Source: Sternotherus odoratus (lineage: Eukaryota > Chordata > Testudines > Kinosternidae). Taken from it: a stretch of 64,000 nt of DNA. Below the pieces are notes generated by a model, which worked only from the letters and a program-made list of their open reading frames with translations, was not told where the DNA came from and did no database searches. Below, piece after piece: positions 41,168 to 53,021 of this stretch; positions within the stretch are counted from its first letter, which is position 1, and every line of letters begins with the position of its first letter. A program made the translations under genes and the position numbers. The stretch lies in NCBI GenBank assembly GCA_032164245.1, contig JAVMKO010000002.1, forward strand, positions 94,563,340 through 94,627,339, given 5' to 3'.

Positions 41168-44100
41168 ATATGCTTTTGTTAACCTGGCACCATTTTGAAT
41201 GCATAGCTGCTATGATAAGTAGATCATGTAATCATGTAATTTACAGGGTAAATTATGCCATCTGGAAATGAGTGAACAGTCAACTGTCATCTTTAAGTTT
41301 AGAGGAAAGCAGTGTATCCCAAAGAGCAAAGTATTTGCTGTCAACCTGAATTTAAATACATTTCCCACTGCCACATTAGCAGTTTAAGAATAAATAATTT
41401 TCTACAGAAAGGCTAAACACCAAGTTTAGCATTCATGTAGTGTATGTATCAAACCAATTCTACTGGTTATATTTACAACCCATACAGGTAGGAGTCTGAT
41501 AAAACCATGACCTTTTGTCTAACAGGTGTATTTTTAAAAAAATACAGTTTGATGCCTAGGGGCTGAAAGACATTGGCAAACTAATGAAAAAATGCAAAAT
41601 ATTCCAGTTAAACAAAATAAACCCAGCCAACAGCAGATTAAGAGAATCAATAACATAAAAATAACCCAGTGCAGATATCTGGTTTGTTTTGATTTTTCAG
41701 CTAATTTACAAATCCCACCAATTCAGTTAAAACTATTCAATAGCATAAAATGACTTGTCATGATTTAAAATGCTATTTCATATGGCACGCGAACAGCTCA
41801 CATTAAATTGCTTTATGTTAAAAAATGAAATTGAACTAAAGAAGGCTCAGTGTTAACGTTACAAAGCTGCATCTAGGGAAATTGATTCATTACTACTACA
41901 CTTGGCAGTCTATCTTCTCTCTTATATTAATGCATTCCTAGAAAAAGGTCTATGTGATGAATTTAAGTCACTGAGTGGTAATACAGACTTTCATAACAGT
42001 GAAAGCCCTTACATATCCATGCATTTGTGCTTTCATTAATCTTGATTCATGCATACTGCTTCAGGAATATTACTTTGTTAATAATACAAAGAAACAGACA
42101 ACATGCCTGTAAAAACTGATATTCTTTATGACCCCATTTCATTCTGTTTTGCCAAATTAAGTCGATATCTAACCCCTCATTCACAGTAGAAGCATCACAA
42201 GACAAGCTATGGTATTGCAACACAATGTATTAACTGATCTAACTTTAATTTGGTTTTGTCTTTGAATTAGCTTTGAACATGAGCTTGACTGATGATAAAA
42301 ATAAAATAAAGTTGCACCTACAAGAACTCCTTTGATTATTCTCGGTGGCTCCTGGAGAGGACATGGCAGTGAAAAATTAGCAAGTAAACAGAAGCACAGT
42401 GCTGGTCAAGGGAAACATCCAGTTATAAAGCAGCTCCAGAGATGTGCATCTTCAATGATGCAGCACAAAGCGACGTTAGAAGCCTGTTTTTTTCAAAGGA
42501 ATAATACCGAGCCTGCCAATTTTAAATTTGGTCACTCCTACATAGATACACATACATCAACACTTCAACTCACTGCCTTTCCAAAACCTTAATGCAAGCT
42601 GTCGGGAACCGTGGTGTACCAGGATGCAAGCATGTATTTGGGAACATACCACATGCTGTTAAAGAAAGGGGTAGTAAGAACAGTGTAACTACAGATTTTT
42701 TCAATCCAATAACATATAATTTACACTATGCATTTTTGATAGAGATAATCACATTTTGAAGCAAGACAGTGCTTAAAAGGATTTCTGCTATGTTTTGTAT
42801 CAAACATTTACATAGCTCTCCCCTCCAAATTTCTGCTTAGTGTGTCAACTCAAAAATTTTACACACCAGATTCTATACTACAGTTATTTCAGATCTAAAA
42901 TATTAAAAAACACACCTTAATATGATTTTTGAACAAATAAAAACGAGACTTCTGCAATGAACAATGTATTTATGCATTACGGATCCAAGTTACCATACAT
43001 TGCACGTGTACTAAATATAAAGCTAATGTTTCTCCTTATTCTTAAGTATGCAAACAACAAATTTACAATAAAGTGAACCTTCCCCACCCCCTCCAAAAAT
43101 GTATCTCTGCAGCCTAGAATTTTCGGGATTTTTTAAAAACTAAATCTAACAGGTTTGTTTTTAAAAAGGTTTTTACTCTAACAGACATTTCTTTTAATAT
43201 AATTTCATTCTTTATTTTGAATACATGCATACAATTACTTCCTCTGTTTAAGAGTCCCAGGTACTTAATGATGCCATGAACAAAAACAGCAATACCTACT
43301 TTAAAAAGTCCCTAAATATACTGTAGGTTTAGATAAAGAACTGTCTTCTAAAAACCTGTTACAGGCAAGTAAAGTCACAAGTATATATTTTTTAAATATT
43401 GTATATTTGTAAAAGCCTCTCGATGAATACTTGTGCAACTCCCTTTTTTGGCTACAAGTCTATAGTTTTTAATTTTTTCCGAAACAAAACCATTATTAAA
43501 TGAAAATCAAGCCAAAAATCAGAGGCCTATGAAAACCCTAGTTTTCTCTCACGGAGAGACTGAAGATAATACATACAATCATTTCTTAGGAAGACTCAAA
43601 AATACTGAGAGTGATCTTACAGGATATTCAGTTTGGACTTTAATATGTAAAAGGGAGGAGTTAAGGGTAGAGTTGCAGACTTAGCTGAAATGCAGACAAA
43701 AATGGAATTTCATTTATCTAAATTTAACATTTTAAAAATATTACATTTTTGAAATGTTATATTGTCTGTATTAATTCAATAAGATTAGAGTTATATCACT
43801 AGGACAATTTTCCAGCCTAGAATTAAAAAAAAAATCAACTAATTTCCCCTGACCAACACTATTGATATTTTACACATCAGTCCAAACAAAATGAATCCTG
43901 ATAAGATTAGAACACTGCAGGGCCAATTAACACTGTGGGCCAAATTCTGCCCAAAATTACTTTTGTGCCGTCCTCTGAAGTCAATGGGAGTTGCAAATGC
44001 ATATCCAAAGGCAATCTGGCCTTTAGCAATGACACTACTAGTCTTGAATTTGCTTCAATGTGTGTATACATGTGAACTTTGACAGAACAACACTGGATTA

Positions 44101-45044
44101 CATGTAGAATTAGTTGCAAATACAGGAAGACCACCCACTGAATGCTTTTAACAGAAACAACAAAAATCCAACTGCTGGGAGAATGTTGGTCCCCAAAACC
44201 ACATTGCAACATATAACATAGCATGAAAAAGCAGAACAAAAAGTTTATTGCAAGAGAACAAAGTTCTCTGGCAAAATTTAAATGAAGCAAAGCTTAAAAC
44301 ATGAATACAAGCCTGTTTTGAGTCTGAGATAGCTAAAGAAACTGCTTCAAGATAAGGTCTCCAATGCCTGAGCTTTCCAATAATCTCCAAACGACATAAA
44401 CTGATTACTTGCATATAAATTTCATGTGGCAGCCACCATATAGTACTGCTGAAATAAAACCATTAGACAGAACACTGATGAAATAAAGTTGAATGTTCAG
44501 ATAACATGTACACAAGCTGAAGCATCATAAACAACAAATATAAAATTATACTGAAGCCAACTGGCACTATACCAAAGTGTTTAAACTTGAATATGATAAG
44601 AGGGTTGGCAAAAAATACCTTTCAGTAGTTTTTAAAACTGAAATTTGCACAGGTATTAATCCCAAGAAATTCTGACAATTTAGTATGTCCATGACTTCTA
44701 TGAAATCTCCCATTGCATCTCTTCCCAACTCTAAAATTTTATTTTTTCTCTAGTCACTCAAATTCACATTTACAACTAGTGAAATAAGATCTGTAAATGC
44801 TGCAAGACAAAATAACTGCAAATGCAAAGAAGTATTTCTAAAGGCAGAAAACCCCTTTGTTCAGGAAAATGGAAATGTAGTGCAAGAAAACACAGCGATT
44901 CCAAAGTTTCTTCAACGCGGTCAGATGTAAAGTTTCTATTCATCACGTACACAGACATATGATTTGGAAATTCTAGTCATGCACCAATTTAACAACAAAC
45001 GTATGTCTAGGTGTCTTGAGATCTTGAAAATAAAAGTATCCTCA
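41168..45044. other. No gene recognised; short repeat fragment at 43931-44035
   Basis: AT-rich intron. The only familiar piece is 43931-44035 ('gggccaaattctgcccaaaa' … 'gaagtcaatgggagttgcaa'), which resembles a palindromic repeat common in reptile and bird genomes, from memory. Nothing else stands out. Confidence 0.4.
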
Positions 45045-45045
45045 T

Positions 45046-45848
45046 GTGACATCTGACACTAAGCTGGCGGCGGGGGGGGGGATCGTAGATATGCTGGAGA
45101 GTAGAGATAGAGTCAAGAATAACCTAGACAAATTGGAGGATTGGGTCAAAAGAAATCTGATGAGATTCAACTGGCTAAGCAGTAGTTCTGCAGAAAAGGT
45201 CCTGGGGATTATAGTGGATGAGAAGATGGATATGAGTCAGCAGTGTGCCCTTGTTGCCAAGAAGACCAATGACATATTGGGCTGTATTAGTATGAGCATT
45301 GCCAGCAGATCAAGGGAAGTGATTATTCCCCTCTAATTAGCGCTGATGAGGCCAAATGTAGAGTATTGCATCCAATTTTGGGGACCCCCACTACAGAAAG
45401 GTTGTGGACAAATTGGAGAGAGTCCAGTGGAGGGCAACAAAAATGATTAGGGGGTTGGGGCACATGACTTATGAGGAGAGGCTGAGGGAATTGGGCTTAT
45501 TCAGTCTAGAGAAGCGAAGTGAGGGGAGATTTGATAGCAGCCTTCAACTACCTGAACGGGGGTTCCAAAGAGGATGGAGCTAGGCTGTTTTCAAAGGTGG
45601 CAAATGACAGAACAAGGAGCAATGGTCTCAAGTTGCAGTGGGGGAGGTCTAGGTTGGATATTAGGAAAAACTATTTCACTATGGAGGGGGCTGAAACACT
45701 GGAATGGGTTACCTAGTGAGGTGGTGGACTCTCCATTCTTAGATTGAATGGGATGATTTAGTCGAGGTTGGTCCTGCTTTGATCAGGGTGTTGAACTAGA
45801 TGACCACCTGAGATCTCTTTCAACCCTAATCTTCTAGGATTCTATGTG
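45046..45848 (+). pseudogene. CR1 LINE 3' end
   Basis: It encodes decayed CR1 RT C-terminal pieces ([63 protein letters not shown]) and ends in the CR1-type tail 'ttctaggattctatg'. 5'-truncated, with stops and frameshifts. CR1 is the dominant LINE of reptiles and birds. Confidence 0.92.
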
Positions 45849-46392
45849 ACTGATTATATATTTACTGTTGTAATCTTCCCCACAGTTCTAGTATTTGATC
45901 TACCACATACTCTTTTGATATTGCCTCGTGTCAAACTTGTTCCTGGACTACAACAAATCTTTTATACGAAACATTTTCATGACATCTTAGCTTTTATTTA
46001 AGCAATATCAATTTCCTAACTCTATTCTTTGAGATGCCAGCCTAAGAGCTGCCTTCTTAGATCGGTACTATAAGGTTCAAAAGAATGAATCATTTACTGG
46101 ATCTCACTTGCTAAGCTTTTAAATAAAAATTGTTCAGAAAAGTCAAGAAGTATTAATGGTGGAATAAGTTACAACTACAGACCAAAAACTAGCAAAGAAT
46201 TGGAAAAATATAGACTAAATTTCAAGCTCATTACAGAATCTGTGAGAGCGCGAGGGAGAGCGACTGTATAATACGTGGACACATTTATACTATCACACAA
46301 AACATTACATTTAATATTAACAGTGTGACTTACACCCATAACGTGAAAGAACAGTTACTCACCTCTCGTAACGTTTGTTCTTCGAGATGTGT

Positions 46393-46557
46393 TGCTCATG
46401 TCCATTCCCAGATGTGTGTGCGCACCGCGCATGCACGGTCCCGGAACTTTTCTCCCTAGCGATACCCGTAGGGTCGGCAGGGGCGACCCCTGGAGTGGCG
46501 CCCTTATGGCAATGTAAATATGCCCCTGCTGACCCTCCCCCCGCTCAGTTCCTTCTT
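46393..46557 (-). repeat. DIRS copy B left inverted terminal repeat
   Basis: Reverse complement of 51659-51823 with few mismatches (e.g. 'gtaaatatg' against 'gtatatatg'). Copy-specific bases such as 'cggtcccggaac' and 'gtgtgtgcgcacc' are shared between the two ends. Confidence 0.92.
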
Positions 46558-46593
46558 GCCGGTACTCCGACAGAGGGGAGGCGGGTGGGATTC

Positions 46594-46686
46594 GGAATGG
46601 ACATGAGCAACACATCTCGAAGAACAAACGTTACGAGAGGTGAGTAACTGTTCTTTCTTCTTCGAGTGCTTGCTCATGTCCATTCC
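46594..46686 (-). repeat. DIRS copy B internal complementary region (ICR)
   Basis: It carries the reverse complement of the left terminus (46346-46406), including the copy-specific 'acgagaggtgag', joined at 'ttctttcttcttcg' to the reverse complement of the right terminus. The outermost 32 bases match the terminus perfectly. Confidence 0.92.
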
Positions 46687-46706
46687 CAGATGTGACTTAC
46701 GAGCAG

Positions 46707-49134
46707 TCATCTCGGCGGAGGGTGAGGAGTACTCTGAGTCCCTGCTGACAGGATCGCTTGACCCACAGCGGCATCCTCCATCGACTGCTGCACGATGGCG
46801 TAGTGTGACGCGAAGGTGTGTATAGAAGACCACGTCGCTGCTCTACAGATGTCCACGATCGGAATGTGTGCCAGGAATGCCGTAGATGCAGCCTGCGCCC
46901 TGGTCGAATGCGCTGTCAGTGCTGGGGGAGTAGCATTCGAAAGGTTATAACACAGTTTAATACATGATGTAATCCAGGCCGAGAGGCGCTGGGTGGAAAC
47001 CGGTAACCCTTTCATCCTTTCTGCCACTGAAATAAAAAGTTGTGGAGATTTATACCGAAGTACCTCCAAACCCTGGATGGAAAGCTGATATAGCAGCCAG
47101 GTGCACCCGAACAGTAGAGATTGCTAATCCCTGCTGTTTCAGTTCAAGGAGGTAATCCAGAATACTGGAGATTGTAGAAGTCAGGGGGTCTCTACCTTTA
47201 CTCTGAGACCACAAGGAGAAACGCTTCCATTTGGCCGTGTACGTAACCCTGGTAGAAGGTTTCCTACTACCGAGGAGGATATCCCTGACTGAATCCGAGC
47301 ACTGCAGCTCTTCAGGATTCAGCCACGGATATTCCACGCTGTGAGGTGAAGAGACTGCAGGTTGGGGTGCAGCATCCTCCCGTGGTCCTGGGAGATCAAT
47401 GTTGGAGAAAGGGGAAGTGTTAACGGTCTCGTCACGCACAGTGACCTCAGAACCATGTACCAGTGTTGCCGAGGCCAGGCCGGAGCTATCAATATGAGAG
47501 ATGCTCTGTCCTGTCGAACTTTGAGCAATACCTTGTGTACAAGGGGAAACAGGGGAAATGCATAGAGCAGGCCCCCCGACCATGGTACCTGAAAGGCATC
47601 CCCTTCCTAACCCGGGCTGAGATTGAGAAGGGAGCAAAACCTCTGACATTTCCTGTTGGCCTTCGTGGCGAACAGATCCATGAGGGGAAACCCCCACCTT
47701 AGGAAAATCGAGTGGGCAACGTCTGGTCTGAGGGACCATTCGCGATCCTTGAATGAACGACTGAGCGTGTCTGCCAGCACGTTCTGAGTCCCTGGGAGAT
47801 ATGCAGCTGTGAGGGAAATCCCTCGAGGAATGCAGAAATCCCAAAGGGCGAGGGCTTCCCTGCACAAGCGAGAAGAGCGAGCACCACCCTGTTTGTTTAT
47901 ATAGAACATCGTGGCTGTATTGTCGGTTAGGACTGACACATACTTGCCTTGTAAGAGTGGCTGGAACGTCTGGCATGCTAGACGGACTGCTCTGAGCTCC
48001 CGAACGTTGATATGAAGGGACAGCTCTTCCTGTGACCATAGACCTTGAGTCCGGATCTCCCCGAGATGCGCCCCCCATCCGAGGGCGGAAGCATCCGTCA
48101 CCAGGGTCAGAGATGGCTGGGGCTTGCGAAAGGGAACCCCTACTTTCAGAGACTGAGGCTGGAGCCACCAGTGGAGGGAGCGTCTGACCTGCACTGGGAG
48201 AGTCACTACGAGGTCTAGCGGATCTCTGCGTTGGTTGTAGACACTCGCGAACCATGATTGTAGAGGCCTGAGGTGGAGTCTTGCGTATGGCACCACGTAA
48301 GTGCATGCCGCCATATGTCCCATGAGGACCATACAGTTTCTGGCTGTGGTGGTGGGAAACTGCAGGAGTGACTGAATAATATCAGAGATGGACTTGGCTC
48401 GGGAAGGAGGTAGGAAAGCTCTTACTTCCAGGGAATCCAGTATGACTTCTATAAACTCGATCCTCTGGGTAGGAATGAGGGTCGATTTTGGAACATTCAG
48501 GATAAGTCCTAACCGGAGGAAGGTCGCCCTGATAAACTGTATGTGCACTTTTAGCAGGTCCCTTGAACTTGCTCTTATGAGCCAATCGTCCAGGTAGGGG
48601 TAAACGTGGATGCCCTTCCTTCTGAGGAAGGCTGCCACCACTGCCATGCACTTTGTGAATACCCTTGGGGCGGTCGAGAGCCCGAAAGGGAGGACTGTGA
48701 ACTGGTAATGTTGATGCCAGAGTACGAATCGCAGGAATCTCCTGTGACTCGGGATCATGGAAACGTGGAAATACGCATCCTTCAAGTCGAGGGCCGCGAA
48801 CCAGTCTCTGTGATCCATAGCTGGGATTATGGAGGCTAAGGATAGCATGCGAAACTTCAACTTCTTTATGTAGGAGTTGAGGCCTCGCAGGTCCAGAATG
48901 GGGCGAAGACCGCCTTTGGCCTTCGGGATAAGGAAATAACGGGAGTAATATCCCTTGCCCCGAAATTCTTGAGGAACCTCCTCTATGGCACCCAAAGACA
49001 AGAGGGTATGTACCTCCTGGTCTAGGAGTTGCTCGTGAGATGGGTCCCTGAAGAGGGACGGGGAGGGGGAATGGGTGGGTGGGAGGGTGTGAAACTGGAT
49101 AGAGTATCCCACTTCTACGAGGCTGAGTACCCAC
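46707..49134 (-). pseudogene. DIRS copy B tyrosine recombinase, deleted
   Basis: The frame overlapping the RT is open from 49134 to 48382, stopped there, and open again from 48306. The domain (LNPEELQCSDSV, STRVTYTAKWKRFSLW, STVRVHLAAISAFH) ends abruptly near 47050, where ~445 bp present in copy A (29202-29646) are missing. That removes the first catalytic Arg region. After the deletion PQLFISVAERMKGLP, AHSTR and FASHYAI are still present, so the His, second Arg and Tyr remain. Confidence 0.88.
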
Positions 49135-49331
49135 CTGTCCGAGGTGATACGGTCCCAGGCCTGGTAGAAGCGGGATAAGCGGTTTGCAAAAGGTAGAGAG
49201 TTCGAAGGCAGAGAGACTGGTTTGGGGTCCTCGTGCGCACCTTCAAAAGCTGGGTCTGGGTTGGTGCACACTGGAATTTTGAGATTGCCGCGAGCCAGAT
49301 CTTGGGCGGCAGCGGCTAGCTCCCCTTCCAC
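47319..49331 (-). pseudogene. DIRS copy B reverse transcriptase / RNase H, premature stop
   Basis: The RT is continuous here across the site where copy A lost two bases (NSYIKKLKFRMLSLASIIP). Visible parts are SRYFLIPKAKGGLRPILDLR, AALDLKDAYFHVSM, PYLDDWLI (codons near 48585-48590), LNVPKS, RNase H LVTDASALGWGAHL, VLTDNTATMFYINKQGG and NVLADTLSRSF. A stop after NLSPG at 47607 cuts off the C-terminal extension, which continues in frame (SLILIAPAWPRQHWYMVL) to 47319. The recombinase frame overlaps most of this gene. Confidence 0.9.
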
Positions 49332-49351
49332 CCCTCCTAGGTTGGTCCCTC

Positions 49352-51512
49352 CTAGCCTGGGGGGTTGGTAAGGTCTAGGCGGAGGGGGAGGGGTGGTCTG
49401 AAGGGCCTTCTCTGGGTTTGAGGAGTATGTAGGCCCAGAGATCTTAACATTGCCCTTGAGTCCTTCATGGACTGCAGTTTCTTGTCCGTATCCAGGTGGA
49501 ACAGGCCCTGTTTGTCAAAGGGAAGGTCCTGGATGGTGGCTTGCACCGGTGGAGGGATCCCGGAGACTTGCAGCCATGCCCCTCTACGCATAACCAACCC
49601 CGTCACCAGTTGTCTGGAGGCTGAGTCAGCGGCATCTAACGCTGCCTGGAGTGCCGCCCTGGAAACCAGTCTGCCCTCATTGATAATGGCCCTAAACTCC
49701 TCAGAACCGTGTCCTTATGCACCTGGTTCTCAAATTTATTCATGGCCGACCACGAGTTATGAGAGTATCTGCTCAGAGCTGCTTGTTGGTTAGCAACCCT
49801 GAGTTGAAGCGCAGCCGAAGAATATACTTTCCTTCCCATCAAGTCCAGTTTCTTGGCCTCATGAGATCTGGGAGTGGGTCCTGTTTGGCCTTGACGCTCG
49901 CGATGATTGACGGCATCAGCAACTAGGGAGCCTGGTGGAGGATGGGTGAAGAGGAATTCGTACCCACTTTGTGGGGCAAAGTATCGTCTCTCCACTCCCC
50001 TGGCCGTAGGTAGAATCAAGGATGGAGTCTGCCACAGGTTGTCCATTGTGGTCTGTATTCTCCTTATGAAGGGTAGGGCTACCCTGGACGGGGAATCCGA
50101 TGTTAGGATATCCACCGTAGGGTCATCTTCCTCCTGAACCTCTTCGACCTGGAGGTTGAGGTTCTGAGCCACTCGCCGAAGGAGATCTTGATGGCCCCTA
50201 ACATCCATGGGAGGCAGGGATGTTGATGATCCTGCCACCGTTTCATCGAGTGAGGATGTAAACTGGTGGTCTCCCACCTGTTGCAGCTCCTCAGTGTCCT
50301 GGTGTGGCTCTGCATGCAGGGTGCCGTGAGCTTCCGTAGTCTCCGGTACCGACGACCCCGGTGCCGATGGACCCGGTGCCGGTTGCCCCGCAGCGGCCTC
50401 CGTCGGGGGTCTCGTAATAGTGGCTGAGACCGGACCCCGCGGCACCGAGGGGAGCGACATTGTTGTAGAGGGGGGCCCCTGAGCCTGATGAAATGCAAAG
50501 GGGGTCCAGAAGGGCCATTGGACTGGACCCTGGGCTTCCTCCGTCCACACAGAGGGACGTCTGTGGTGGGACGAGCGCCGGTGCCGAGAATGGTGCGACC
50601 GGGACGAGTGCCTGCTATGTCTAGAGCAGGACCTGGAAGATCTCGTGTCCGATTCAGACGAATAGTCTGAGTGTGACCAAGGGGGCGCGGTGCCGTCGGG
50701 TGCCACGATCGGGTGTGACATTGGCTGGCTCTCACGGTGCCGACGCGTCGGTTGGAGCAGGCCCGGGAGAGTAGGTGCCACGGAGATTCCACCCCCACCG
50801 GGTGCCTCTTGAGAAGTTGACGGTACTGCATCGGCCGGTGCCGGGGTTGGTGTCATTGGTGGGATGATCGGTGCCGTGGCCCGAGGAAGCGGTGCCGGGA
50901 CCAGGAACTGCGGAACTGGATCTCTGGTCAAGTCCATGAGATCGGTTGCCGCGTCAAAAGCCTCAGGGGTTGACGGCATGTCCAACCCAGGCTGATCTCT
51001 CTCTGGGGAGAGGGTTACCGCCAGAGAGGTGGGCGCATCCTCCACGCAGGGAGCTGCCGGTGCAGGCTCGGTACGGGACTTGTGGATATGCCCCGGAGCC
51101 ATCCGCACCGCAGAAGGGCCACCAGGCGACTTACGGGCTGGAGAGCGCCCCCTCGATTTCTTGGACGGCACCGGAGATTGCGAACGGTGCCGTCGGGAAG
51201 AGCCGGCATGGTGCCGAGGCGACCGGTGCCTAGAGGCCTTCTTGGCTTTCGGCGCCGCGGTACTGCGGACTGAAGCCGGTGCGCTGGTGGAAGTTGAAGG
51301 CTCCGATGGCTGCAGGGCCGATTCCATCAGGATTAGTTTGAGACGATAATCTCTCTTTCTTTCTTTGTGCGGGGTTTAAAGCCTTTGCAAATTGAGCAGC
51401 ACTCAGTTTGATGACCCTTTCCTAAACACTTTAAACAATGGAAGTGAGGGTCACTAACCGGCATAGGCTTACCGCACTTTTCACAGTTTTTGAATCCCGA
51501 CGCCCCAGGCAT
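49352..51512 (-). pseudogene. DIRS copy B Gag-like protein, two frameshifts
   Basis: It begins at the same ATG as copy A (MPGASGFKNC at 51512) with the zinc-binding block CEKCGKPM, HCLKCLGKGH, CSICKGF. A 2-nt insertion near 51340 shifts the frame. The Ser/Pro/Arg-rich part and the globular part are open from 51327 to about 49710, where another 2-nt insertion breaks the frame. The C-terminal part resumes at 49606 (LVMRRGAWLQVSGIPPPVQA, LFHLDTDKKLQSMKDSRAM). Confidence 0.9.
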
Positions 51513-51658
51513 AACCCGGCGTCAGGACAAGCTAAGACTAACAACTATATAACAACTAAACTAACAACTATAACTACCTAACAACTATAACTGCTAAGAG
51601 AAACGAGTATCACAACGAGAGTAGCACAATAGCTGTTCCAGCAACCGCCACGGACGGA

Positions 51659-51823
51659 AAGAAGGAACTGAGCGGGGGGAGGGTCGGCAGGGGCATATAT
51701 ACATTGCCATAAGGGCGCCACTCCAGGGGTCGCCCCTGCCGACCCTATGGGTATCGCTAGGGAGAAAAGTTCCGGGACCGTGCATGCGCGGTGCGCACAC
51801 ACATCTGGGAATGGACATGAGCA
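51659..51823 (-). repeat. DIRS copy B right inverted terminal repeat
   Basis: The 5' end of the element in coding sense, with a TATA-like 'aatgtatatatgcccc' at about 51691-51706. The tip 51824-51839 (gcactcgaagaagaa) equals that of copy A. Confidence 0.9.
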
Positions 51824-52107
51824 AGCACTCGAAGAAGAACTACAAGTTTACTGAACTTTAGTTAGGCACTGAATTCCAGAATACTTAAACTACATTTCAA
51901 AACTCTAACTTTAAAATTTAGGAATTTAAATACTAAAATTTAAGAACACTAAAATTGCAAAGGTAAAGCACTCAAAAAAGAAAAAGCCAGAATTAAGGTG
52001 GACCTTAATTTTACCCACTTGTATGCGTGAACTGTGATGCAGCTTTTAATCACACAACTACATATTTGTTCTACCGAAAGAAGAATTACTTTCCAGTTAT
52101 TAAGAAT

Positions 52108-53018
52108 CAGGGTGGTAGCCGTGTTAGTCTGGAATAGCAGAGTTAACAAAGTCCTGTGGCACCTTAAAGACTAACTATAAAGTTTTGAAGCATGAGCTTT
52201 CGTGGGCTAATACCCACTTCGTCGGATGCAGGCAGTAGAAGTGTTCAATTGTTCACAAACAGGCAGTTATAGAAAAGTAGGTAAGAGCCAGGGGGGAGGT
52301 GAAAAGGTTAGTCCAATTAAGCTGAGCCAGCTTGTTATCTCCGATCAGGGAGTGTGGATTATTCGTCTAGCATTTGAATGGGGTGTGTGGACATGGAGAG
52401 ATGAGAAACAATGTCTGTAATGAGCCAACCATTGTAGATCCCGGTTCAATCCCAAAGTGTGTGAGCTGAATTTGCAAATGAATTGAAGCTCTGCAGTCTC
52501 TCTTTGCAGTTTGGATCTGAAGTTCCCTTTCTGCAGAATGGTGACCTTTAAATCTGAAATAGTGTGTCCAGGCAGGTTGAAGTGTTCCCCTACAGGTTTT
52601 TGTATATTGCCATTCCTAATATCTGATTTGTGTGCATTTATCCTTTTTCGTAGGGACTGTCCAGTTTGGCCGATGTACATAGCAGAGGGACACTGGTGGC
52701 ATATAATGGCATATATGACATTGGTTGATGTACAGGTGAATGAGCCAGTGATGGTATGGTTGATCTGGTTAGGTCCTGTGATGGTGTTGCTGGTGTAGAT
52801 ATGTGGGCAGAGTTGGCATCGAGGTTTGTTGCATGGATTGGTTCCTGAGTTGGAGTTATTGTGGTGCAGTGTGCTGTTGCTGGTGAGAATTTGTTTAAGG
52901 TTGGCAGGTTGTCTGTGTGCCAGGACTGGCCTTCCTCCCAAGGCTTTTGAAAGTGAGGGATTATTGTCCAGGATGGGTTGTAGGTCACTGATGATGCGTT
53001 GCAAAGGTTTTAACTCCA
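52108..53018 (-). pseudogene. Penelope-like retroelement 3' part with GIY-YIG endonuclease
   Basis: The C-terminal part of a Penelope-like ORF is open for ~219 codons (53004-52345). It contains the RT thumb end (LQRIISDLQPILDNNPSLSK), a Cys-rich linker (NKPRCQLCP) and a GIY-YIG nuclease domain: YAI at about residues 98-100, MYIGQTG at 109-115, LRKRINAHKSDI with Arg and His, and EHFNLPGH carrying the Glu. All expected catalytic positions look intact. The frame runs upstream without ATG and then into an unrelated LINE at 53022, so this is a fragment. Downstream, 52108-52345 is the typical 3' tail, including 'cagactaacacggctaccac' in sense. Confidence 0.88.
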
Positions 53019-53021
53019 GTT

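Larger units (their letters stand above)
46346..51839 (-). mobile_element. DIRS-type tyrosine-recombinase retrotransposon, copy B
   Basis: This is a second, 5.5-kb copy of the same DIRS family as 28497-34407, in the same orientation and collinear throughout. It has matching inverted terminal repeats (46393-46557 and 51659-51823) and an ICR (46594-46686). Coding regions carry two 2-nt insertions in Gag, a stop in RT/RNase H, a stop in the recombinase frame and a ~445-bp deletion in the recombinase. It is therefore a dead copy. Base differences from copy A run through the whole length. Confidence 0.93.

Noticed and set aside
42332..42592. 86-codon plus-strand frame
   Set aside because: No motif or splice context; treated as chance.
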